From Lagopus muta (taxonomy: Eukaryota; Chordata; Aves; Galliformes; Phasianidae): a DNA stretch of 64,000 nucleotides. The position numbers and the translations under genes were made by a program. This document shows positions 1 through 64,000 of this stretch, piece by piece; positions within the stretch are counted from its first letter, which is position 1; every line of letters starts with the position of its first letter. Location: the NCBI RefSeq assembly GCF_023343835.1, contig NC_064437.1, positions 53,766,972 through 53,830,971 on the forward strand. Reading direction: 5' to 3'. The notes below the pieces were generated by a model, which did no database searches, had not been told where the DNA came from, and saw only the letters and a list, made by a program, of their open reading frames with translations.

Positions 1-20479
<20,479 letters not shown>

Positions 20480-20497
20480 CCTCTGCGCGGCAGCGGG

Positions 20498-20512
20498 GTT
20501 ACCATGGGCAAC
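20498..20512 (-). promoter_or_regulatory. ARL3: RFX-type X-box by ARL3 start codon
   Basis: GTTACC-ATG-GGCAAC is an inverted repeat of RFX half-sites with a 3-base spacer, 18 bases upstream of the ARL3 start codon. RFX factors drive many ciliary genes through X-boxes close to their starts, and ARL3 is a ciliary GTPase. The motif is directly visible; its use is inferred. Confidence 0.6.
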
Positions 20513-20686
20513 TGCGTCACACACACGCCGCCGCTACGTCCCGCGTCACCGCTTCCCGCCGGACGTACGGAACGCGCTCACGGCCCGCGGGAGGGGGCGG
20601 AGCCCATTCCAGCTCCGCTCCCATCCACAGAGCGCTCGCTCCCCTCCCGTCGCCGGGAGGTGGGCGCGGCCTCTCGGCTCGCTCTG

Positions 20687-20691
20687 ATTGG
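20687..20691 (-). promoter_or_regulatory. ARL3: CCAAT box (NF-Y type)
   Basis: ATTGG within GATTGGCTG, which reads CCAAT on the ARL3 strand about 210 bases upstream of the start codon. NF-Y sites work in either orientation, so it could serve either divergent gene. Confidence 0.5.
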
Positions 20692-20812
20692 CTGAAGGCG
20701 GCCACGCGGCGCGCCGAGGGTCTGTGGGCCGCGCAGGTAGGGCCACGTGGGGATGGGGCGCGCGGGTTGAGTGGGGCTGTGCGGGCGGCGTGATGCGCTG
20801 CTGGGAGATGCA

Positions 20813-21360
20813 ATGCACAGCAGTGCTATGCACGGCATGACTATGCACAGCAGTGCTATGCACGTCACGAGGTCTCTGTGCGGCTCTACGGATGTGCAGG
20901 CAGCGGTGCGCTGCGAGGCGGTGTCAAGGCGGGGGGAGTGCGACGCAGCCCCGTTGGAAGCATGCAGTGCTGATGGGGTGCAGGGTAGCGTAACGTGGAG
21001 CATGCCGTGGAGGTGTGTGCAGTGGTCAGGGTGCAGTGCGGTGTAGTACAGTGCAGTGCCGTGGGGGGGTGCACTATGTTGTTGAGCTGCCTGTACGGCT
21101 GTGCAGTGCGGGCACCGGAGGGTGCAATGCCACGAGAGGTTCAGGAGGTGCTCTGGGGCTTGCAGTGTGGGCATGGGAGGGTGCAATGTTCTACCAGCGA
21201 CCTGCAGTGCTGCAGGGACACGGAGCATAGTGCAGTACCGCGGGGATGAGTGTGCACGTGGAGGGTATGCCGTGCAGTGACCCAGAGGGAAACACTTGCA
21301 GGGCAGTGTGATGTAGTCCCGCTGAGGGCTGCCTCGTGCAGGGAGAATGCAGTGCATTGC
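20813..21360. repeat. TGCAGTG-rich degenerate tandem repeat (minisatellite-like)
   Basis: The words TGCAGTG, GTGCAGT and TGCAATG recur many times over about 550 bases. Two subunits are clear. A 30-base unit begins ATGCACAGCAGTGCTATGCA at 20813 and again at 20843. A 59-base unit has TGCAGTG-GGC followed by GGAGGGTGCAATG at 21102 and again at 21161. On the minus strand the 30-base unit creates a spurious frame of repeating His-Ser-Thr-Ala-Val. The array lies wholly between ARL3 and SFXN2 starts. Confidence 0.7.
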
Positions 21361-21434
21361 AGCAGCACTGTTGGAGGCCGGTGGCGGCAGTGCCTTGGGT
21401 ACGGGGCCGCTGAAAGTCCAACCCAGACGTTAAA

Positions 21435-21440
21435 TATAAA
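21435..21440 (+). promoter_or_regulatory. SFXN2: TATAAA motif upstream of SFXN2
   Basis: A perfect TATAAA lies 55 bases before the SFXN2 start codon in otherwise GC-rich DNA. If used, transcription would begin near 21465 with a very short leader. An alternative is a non-coding first exon ending at the GCGCAG|GTAGGG donor at 20736/20737 and spliced to CCCGCAG at 21441-21447. The sequence alone does not decide between them. Confidence 0.35.
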
Positions 21441-21494
21441 CCCGCAGCAGTTCACCCGGTGCAACGCTCCACGGCAACGCAGCACTATCCCGAA

Positions 21495-21655
21495 ATGGCT
21501 GCTGTGCCCCTCGGCTTCGACATTGACGCCCCGCGCTGGGACCAGAGCACCTTCGTGGGGCGGCTGTGGCACTTCTTCAACATCACTGACCCGCGCACCG
21601 TGCTGGTGCCGGAGCGGGAGCTGGACCGGGCACAGGCTGTGGTGGCAGGCTGCAG
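21495..21655 (+). CDS. SFXN2: SFXN2 coding exon 1 (residues 1-54)
   Basis: 161 bases from ATG to a CAG|GTGAGT donor, ending in phase 2. It begins [17 protein letters not shown] and contains the conserved NITDPRTV motif. The N-terminus differs from the human MEADLSGFNI but aligns without gaps. Confidence 0.95.
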
Positions 21656-24252
21656 GTGAGTGTGTGCTGGTGGCACCGGCGCGGTGCTGGAGGTGTGCCT
21701 GTCTCCTGCCCGAGTGCTGGTGCAGCGTCTGAGCACCCTGATCGATCTGTAGATGTCTCTGTTCATTGCAGGGGAGTTGGACTAGATGACCTGTAAGGGG
21801 CCCTTCTAACTCAAACAATTCTATGATCCGTCAGAGGTGGTTTTGTGGATGTTTATTGGGTTTCTGGGAGCCCTGAGCTATCATGGCTGAACTCCCGCGG
21901 CTCTGGGCTTGCAGGGCTGGGATGGTGCCGCCGGGGAGCAGCCGGGAGCAGCTGCTGTATGCCAAGAAGCTGTACGACTCGGCCTTCCACCCCGACAGCG
22001 GTGAGAAGATGAACCTCATTGGCAGGATGTCCTTCCAGGTGCCAGGTGGCATGGCTATCACTGGCTGCATGCTGCAGTTCTACCGGTGAGAGCTGGGGAC
22101 ACAAGTTGGGACACAGCCCGGACAGCCCTCAGCTCTTCCAGGGGCACTAATGTCTCTCCTTGGTATCCCTGAGACAGTGCTAGGAGCCCAGGAGTGGGTC
22201 ACCCTCAGATACCTCTGTCCTCATGTGCTTGCTGCTCCCATCACTGAAGGCCTACCTCAGCCCTGGATCTCGTCCCCATCCCAAACCCCTCAGGGCTGTG
22301 CCACCTCCTGTGCTGTCTGCAGGACCCTCTCAGACACATTTCATTTCCCAGCCCTTCCCCTGCTGCACTCCTGACCTCAGGCTGCAGTGCCTCAGTTTCC
22401 CCCGGCAGACACCAGGACAAGGGTATGGAGGGCATCTTGTCTGTCCCCTGATGGCCCCTGGGCACTCTCCGTGCCCTTTCCCTCTGCAGGACAGTGCCGG
22501 CTGTGGTGTTCTGGCAGTGGGTGAACCAGTCCTTCAATGCCATTGTCAACTACACCAACCGCAATGCTGCGTCCCCCATCTCTCTGGCGTGAGTGTGCCC
22601 CTGGGATGGGACCCCTGATGCCTGTGGGATGTGCCAAAAAGATGTTCAGGCACCAAAAGAGCAGGATCTCTGTGTCAAAGACAGCGTTTTGTTTTATATT
22701 CCCATGCATCTGTTGCAAATCACCAGGCAAATAGGAGTGGCTTACGTCACGGCCACCACGACAGCCCTGGCCACTGCTGTGGGACTCAACCTCTACACCA
22801 AGGTATGTAGAGACGGGGTTGCAGCAGCATCTGGCCACATCCCATCCCCATGCTGATCCCATCCTCCATCTTGCAGCGTGCGCCTCCTTTGCTTGCCCGT
22901 TGGGTCCCTTTTGCAGCTGTAGCTGCTGCCAACTGCGTGAACATCCCAATGATGAGGCAGCAGTGAGTGCACCTGGGGTCTGCCTCCGCTCCCCGGCCCC
23001 GAGGGAGGACGGAGGAGGTGGGATGGGTTCTGTGTGATCACCACCCTGCGTCTGGGAGAGTGTCTCTGGTGGGATGGCCCAGCATCAACAAAGCAGGAGG
23101 GCGGTTTTGGGGTGAAGATGTCCATTTTGTAGTCTGTGATGTCCTGGTACTGCAGGGAGGTTGTTGGAGCTGAAGAAGTTTTGGAGTGTTCCATGGGGTG
23201 GGGGTCCCTGTGTCAGCCATACCCTGAAGGTGGCAGCATCAGCCCAGGGGTGGCACAGCCCAGGGCCACTGTGTTGCTGTTCCCACAGGGAGATCATCCA
23301 TGGGATATCAGTGACTGATGAGGACAACAATGAGCTTGGGCACTCCAGGGTGAGTGTTCTGGGAGGGAGAGCAGGCATGGGAATGGGGACACGTGTACAG
23401 CAGCAAGGCTGAGCAGCCATTTTTCCTTGCAGAGAGCAGCAGTGAAAGGCATTGCGCAGGTTGTGGTCTCCAGGATCACTATGGCAGCTCCAGGCATGAG
23501 TGAGTGCGGCATGAGGATGGGGGCCAGATCCGCACTGCAACCCTGCAGCTCCCAGCTTGGCCAGAGCTGATGGAGCTGCATGGGCTGGTGGAGTCCTTCA
23601 CTCTTCTCCCCACATGCAGTCATTCTGCCCATCATCATGGAGCGGCTGGAGATGTTCCCCTTCATGCAGGTGAGCTCCTGCTGCTGCTCTGGGTGTGGGA
23701 TTGTGGCAGTCAGCTGGGGACTGACCCTGCTCATCCCTTGCAGCGGATCCGGGTTCTCCACGCGCCGCTGCAGGTGCTGCTGTGTGGTGGGTTGTGAGTA
23801 TCTCAAAAAAACAGTGTGGCTCCGGAGGATGCCTGAAGTCACCCTGGAAAAAGACCCCACCCAGCAGAGATGGCAAAACTGCTTTCCTTCCAACCTGAGC
23901 TCTGTTAAATTGGGTCCTGGGCTGGGACCTTGCAGCTCGGGGTATGCAGCCCCAGCGCTAACACCCACTCTCCTTTGCCCACAGCCTGCTGTTCATGGTG
24001 CCGGCAGCCTGTGCCCTGTTCCCTCAGAGATGGTACCTGTCCATGGCTTTCCATGGGAGCCTTTCTCTTTCCCTCACTCCCCACAGCCCGTCCTGATGGG
24101 CTTCCAAGAGGAACAGGATGATGGCCTCAGTGTCTGTCCCCTCTCCCCACAGCTCTCTTGCACTGGCTGACCTTGAGCCGGAGCTGCGGGACAGCATCGT
24201 GACCAAGCACGGGGACAAAGTGCCATTTGTCTACTTTAACAAAGGGCTGTGA
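21495..24252 (+). CDS. SFXN2: SFXN2, sideroflexin-2 (11 coding exons, complete)
   Basis: Joined exons give 322 codons plus stop, the same length as human SFXN2. Sideroflexins are multi-pass mitochondrial inner-membrane proteins; SFXN1 and SFXN3 carry serine into mitochondria, and SFXN2 is linked to iron and haem homeostasis. Family marks are [10 protein letters not shown] (8-17), NITDPRTV (29-36), [14 protein letters not shown] (73-86), [18 protein letters not shown] (120-137), [14 protein letters not shown] in exon 4, the [13 protein letters not shown] stretch in exon 5, and the C-terminus VYFNKGL. Hydrophobic segments lie near 96-118, 150-165, 180-190, 240-250 and 270-290. The start has G at -3 and +4. 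All ten introns are GT-AG and short (under 650 bases); the intron before exon 6 is 326 bases and the one before exon 3 is 404 bases. No frameshift or missing exon was seen. Confidence 0.97.
21769..21829 (+). mobile_element. CR1 LINE 3' tail in SFXN2 intron 1
   Basis: GGAGTTGGACTAGATGACCT, then CCCTTCTAACTCAAACAATT and CTATGAT, is the standard CR1 3' end in sense orientation. It occupies a quarter of the 259-base intron and ends about 85 bases before the exon 2 acceptor. Confidence 0.92.
21915..22085 (+). CDS. SFXN2: SFXN2 coding exon 2 (residues 54-111)
   Basis: 171 bases. The acceptor is CTTGCAG, the donor is CCG|GTGAG, and both junctions are phase 2. It carries the HPDSGEKMN signature and the start of the first membrane segment ([15 protein letters not shown]). 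Confidence 0.96.
22490..22588 (+). CDS. SFXN2: SFXN2 coding exon 3 (residues 111-144)
   Basis: 99 bases, phase 2 at both ends, with a CTCTGCAG acceptor and a GTGAG donor. It encodes [20 protein letters not shown] and [13 protein letters not shown], the most conserved block of the family. Confidence 0.96.
22727..22802 (+). CDS. SFXN2: SFXN2 coding exon 4 (residues 144-169)
   Basis: 76 bases with a CACCAG acceptor and an AAG|GTATGT donor, ending in phase 0. It encodes [20 protein letters not shown] then NLYTK, a predicted membrane segment. Confidence 0.95.
22877..22962 (+). CDS. SFXN2: SFXN2 coding exon 5 (residues 170-198)
   Basis: 86 bases with a TTGCAG acceptor and a GTGAG donor. It encodes [20 protein letters not shown] then VNIPMMRQQ, matching the conserved membrane segment and asparagine motif. 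Confidence 0.96.
23289..23349 (+). CDS. SFXN2: SFXN2 coding exon 6 (residues 198-218)
   Basis: 61 bases with a CCCACAG acceptor and an AGG|GTGAG donor. It encodes [20 protein letters not shown] then R. This loop is more diverged from human (KGICVKDRNENEIGHS), but the ends are conserved. Confidence 0.95.
23433..23499 (+). CDS. SFXN2: SFXN2 coding exon 7 (residues 219-241)
   Basis: 67 bases, phase 0 in and phase 1 out. It encodes [20 protein letters not shown] then GM. The acceptor lies in an AGAGAG run; the AGA start is chosen because it keeps frame and matches the family RAA motif. Confidence 0.94.
23620..23669 (+). CDS. SFXN2: SFXN2 coding exon 8 (residues 241-257)
   Basis: 50 bases with an ATGCAG acceptor and a CAG|GTGAG donor. 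With the A carried from exon 7 it reads [17 protein letters not shown], closely matching mammalian SFXN2. Confidence 0.95.
23744..23793 (+). CDS. SFXN2: SFXN2 coding exon 9 (residues 258-274)
   Basis: 50 bases with a TTGCAG acceptor and a GTGAGT donor. It encodes [16 protein letters not shown] and the first two bases of Phe274. The HAPLQV motif is family-specific. Confidence 0.95.
23985..24032 (+). CDS. SFXN2: SFXN2 coding exon 10 (residues 274-290)
   Basis: 48 bases with a GCCCACAG acceptor and a TG|GTACCT donor. It encodes [15 protein letters not shown], the last membrane segment. Confidence 0.93.
24153..24252 (+). CDS. SFXN2: SFXN2 coding exon 11 (residues 290-322, stop)
   Basis: 100 bases including TGA at 24250-24252. 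The acceptor is CCCCACAG at 24145-24152. It encodes the C-terminal tail ending [10 protein letters not shown], nearly identical to the mammalian end. A similar CCCCACAG lies near 24080 but would break the frame and the match. Confidence 0.96.
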
Positions 24253-24805
24253 ATAGAGGCTACCTGGGGAGCCATTGAAGCCCTCCAGCCCCCAACACTG
24301 CCAGCCCTGTGCCAGTGCAGGGCTTGGATGCATGGTGCAGCCCCCATTAACCCAGTCTGGAAGTGGAGCTGGGATCATCTCCCATTTCCCCCACCCCAAA
24401 CCACACTGCTGCCTTAAACTGCTGCAGGAGCCTCTTTGCAAGAGCTGGAGCCCCCACAGTGAGTGGGAAAGACTTGTCCCCTGTGTAGGGGAACACATCA
24501 AAGTCCTGGGACCAGTGCTAGGACTGTGCCTTCCTTGCTCTCTGGTTCAGATCTTATTCACTTTGCGATTGTCACAATCCCAAAGACAAATACCTAATTG
24601 TTTTTAAGCTCTGAATTAAGTATGATAGCCAGGCATCACCTTGCCATTTTGTGCCTCACTGTTCCTGTGGTAGGACCAAGGACTTGGGAAACACTTGATT
24701 CTGGCCCCTCTCACACGGGGAGGGTCACTAAGCCATTGGGTTTTGAACTCAGGCTTTAAATGACAGAGATGGGGGTTGGCAAATAAAACATAGTGATTTT
24801 TAAAA
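24253..24805 (+). other. SFXN2: SFXN2 3' UTR (predicted)
   Basis: Runs from the stop codon to a canonical AATAAA at 24782-24787. It is followed after about 25 bases by a GT-rich stretch (GTGGGCGTTGCTTTTGGCTG) expected downstream of a cleavage site. The end is predicted, not observed. Confidence 0.65.
24782..24787 (+). terminator. SFXN2: Polyadenylation signal of SFXN2
   Basis: AATAAA followed by a GT-rich downstream element, 530 bases after the SFXN2 stop codon and with no better candidate closer. Confidence 0.65.
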
Positions 24806-26700
24806 CAGCTGTGGGCGTTGCTTTTGGCTGGTCTTTGGGTACCTGCTTCCCTGGACAGTGCTGGTACATAGGTCATACCTGCCTTGGAAAAAGGGAAGGT
24901 GTGGGCTCTGTGCTTGCATCTGAAACAAACCATGTCTCTCTGGTTGAGTGCCATAGGAAGACATCACTGCTCTCTGAACTCCTACATTGAGATTGCTCCT
25001 GTCCTACACCCCAAATTTCTGTGAGCACATTCAGAAAGGTACATTCAGCAACCTGGAATGGAGCTGGGTCCAAGGAGCGTTCAGTGTGCTTGCAAATGCA
25101 GAGACAGTTATAATGCAAAGTCCCACAGAAAGCATGCTTTGGAGAGCTGTTGCTACCTCCTGCCCTCTCCTCTTAGTCCTGGGCAGCAGGATGGGGTGCA
25201 CACAATGCACTGGGCAAGAAGAGGGTTGGTCTGTGCTGGGATGAGTATGAGGCTGACCAGCACTGTCCTCAAGCCAGAAACCACCAAGCTGATAGCAATG
25301 GATTCCCTCTTCAGACCTGCACAGGTTGATTCTGGCCAAGAGCAGCACAGCAGGGTGTCTAGGTTTTTAAGCTGCAGCAGGAGCCTCCACGGGAGGATTC
25401 CTGCCATCTCTGCCACTCACAGCTCCAGAACAATGTGGAGGGCGGCAGGTGGTTGCAGACAGCGTGTTCCTGTGCTGCCAGATTCCATTCAGATCGGCTC
25501 TGCATCACACTGCTGCAATAGGAAGGAAACTTCACTGCCAGAAGTCAGTGCCGGACTCAGCCCTATTTGTGAAGAGCTGCGGATGTTAATTACACTCCAG
25601 TGATGAGTCACTCCCAATCTGGGCTTGTCCCATGCTCTGGCTTTTGCCTCCTTCCTACTTGTAATTTCAGGGCAGGATTGGAAAAGGGGCGAAGCTCTGC
25701 ATGGCTGAAATGGTGCTGCAGCATGTTTACAACCTTCTTTTAATAACAACCAGACCAAAGACATTCTGTTGGGCTGCAGCAGGGCTGGTGAGTCACAGAA
25801 GACCAAAATTTCTTTCGATGAATGATCAGCAGCCCCAGATCCTTGCCCAAGTGCTGCTGGAGGTGCTTAACCCAGGTTAAGCATGCAGGGTGTGTGCCCA
25901 ATGGGTTAACTGCTGCCAGCCCACGCTCGCAGGGGTGCAGGGTTAGGTGTGCCCTAAGTATCGCCCTGATTGAAAAATCCCAGGGGCAGGAGATAAGCTG
26001 CTCAGTTGATTATTTTTCTTTTCTGAGTATGTTATCAGAGCATCTCACAAGCATCACCGTGCCAATCCCCTGTGGGGGCTGCCTGGCACTCAGGGATTGG
26101 CATGGCACAAAGCCTGCACGCTACCCACGAGCTGTGAGTGATCCCCAAGTGCTGCCACCTGCACCTGGGACAAGCCCAGGCAGGGGATGGCTGTGCTGGG
26201 ACACGTCCGTGGTGGGACATCCATTCCACGTGCCACTCCTCTCCCATTGTGGCTCCCTACAGCAGCCCCAGCAGCCCTCACCAAGCTGCTGGATTTTGGA
26301 GACCCAAGCGTGGCAGTTGGGTACAGCTGAATAGGAGCATGCAGGGCTGGGAGCATAGCACTGCCGCAGCCTGGCACCACGGTGGGGAAGAAGTGGCTTT
26401 GCAGTCTGCTGCCCCATCCTCAGGGCCTGGTGTGGGGCTAGCAGCGTTGTTGACATCAGCAGCAGCTGACAGCAAACACTGCTTCTGCCTGCTGCTACTG
26501 CGGCCATTTTAGCTGCCATCCTACACACCTTCCCTGGTGAACCCCCTGGCTTGGGTGGGCTGCTTGGCTTTGGGGCTCCCTGTGTGCACTGCAGAGAGGC
26601 TGAGCAAGGTTTAAAGCCACCACAAGACATGGCCAGCAGATGGGGACGGGCGCTCTAGGGCCACCAGAGAGGCCCTGACAGCCGTGAGACAGCTGCTGCA
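24806..26700. other. SFXN2-WBP1L intergenic region
   Basis: About 1.9 kb. The longest open frame (25058-25603, 181 codons, plus) has no recognisable domain, initiation context or splice logic. No transposable element was identified. Confidence 0.7.
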
Positions 26701-27022
26701 CGCCACGTCGGGGCACAGGCACAAGGGGCAGCGCCCACATCCCCCTTCCAGCCAGTTCCGCCACTCACAACATGGCGGCCATCACACTACCCCGGGCCCC
26801 CTCTCCGCAGCGCCACACTCAAGATGGCAGCTCCCTGCAAGCGGACCCCGCCCCTCCCCGTTCTGCCCTGAACGATAGCGTGTCGAGCCAATAGCCGTCC
26901 AAATCGCGCGCCGTCTTCCCAGTCAGAGATCGGATGGGGCGGGACGAGGCGCGGGGTGCCCCCTCGGCTCCCGTCCCGGGCCGCAGTCGGGCTGGGGAGG
27001 CGGGGAGCGGGGGGTGGGGGGG

Positions 27023-64000
<36,978 letters not shown>

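Noticed and set aside
20578-21357. 259-codon minus-strand open frame between ARL3 and SFXN2
   Set aside because: The His/Ser/Ala repeats are the translation of the TGCAGTG tandem repeat. It has no homology and is antisense to the SFXN2 promoter.
24075-24090. Alternative acceptor CCCCACAG for SFXN2 exon 11
   Set aside because: Using it adds codons out of frame with the conserved C-terminus; the acceptor at 24145-24152 gives the exact family length.
25058-25603. 181-codon plus-strand frame between SFXN2 and WBP1L
   Set aside because: No recognisable family, no promoter-like sequence before it, and no splice or polyadenylation logic around it.

Overview
The window looks like avian nuclear DNA, most probably from a galliform close to chicken. 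It has intron-rich genes with GT-AG splice sites. CR1-type LINE tails with the bird-style ATTCTATGA 3' end are scattered through it, and old MIR-like SINEs are present. The gene order ARL3 (minus), SFXN2 (plus), WBP1L (plus) matches human 10q24.32. The species is inferred from repeats and protein similarity, not proven.

Layout. (1) 1-20479, minus strand: ARL3, the ciliary ARF-like GTPase. Five coding exons are readable (20477-20479, 11736-11879, 10807-10923, 6392-6442, 4194-4379), encoding residues 1-167. The last coding exon (about 15 residues in the family) and the 3' UTR were not found and probably lie left of the window. (2) 20480-21494: a GC-rich head-to-head intergenic region shared by ARL3 and SFXN2. 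It carries an RFX-type X-box, an inverted CCAAT box, a palindromic E-box, a TATAAA motif and a TGCAGTG-rich degenerate tandem repeat. (3) 21495-24252, plus strand: SFXN2, a complete compact gene of 11 coding exons and 322 codons, with a likely AATAAA signal at 24782. (4) 24806-26700: intergenic DNA with no recognisable gene. (5) 26740-64000, plus strand: the 5' part of WBP1L. Two alternative first coding exons (27023-27109 and 55354-55380), each with its own promoter-like region, are both in phase with one common second exon (62959-63061). The rest of the gene lies to the right.

Most of the window is intron. The long introns hold LINE and SINE remnants, homopolymer tracts and a few inverted repeats, but no other convincing protein-coding gene. 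The numerous 60-240 codon open frames in introns show no family resemblance and are treated as chance.

No new multi-gene system is visible. The most informative signals are regulatory: an X-box next to the ARL3 start codon that also creates an upstream ATG; the two-promoter structure of WBP1L with several upstream ATGs in the downstream leader; the tandem-repeat block in front of SFXN2; and a few hairpins with no assigned function. All calls were made by reading the sequence by eye. Splice junctions are supported by consensus sites, reading phase and conserved protein sequence, but no transcript data were available.
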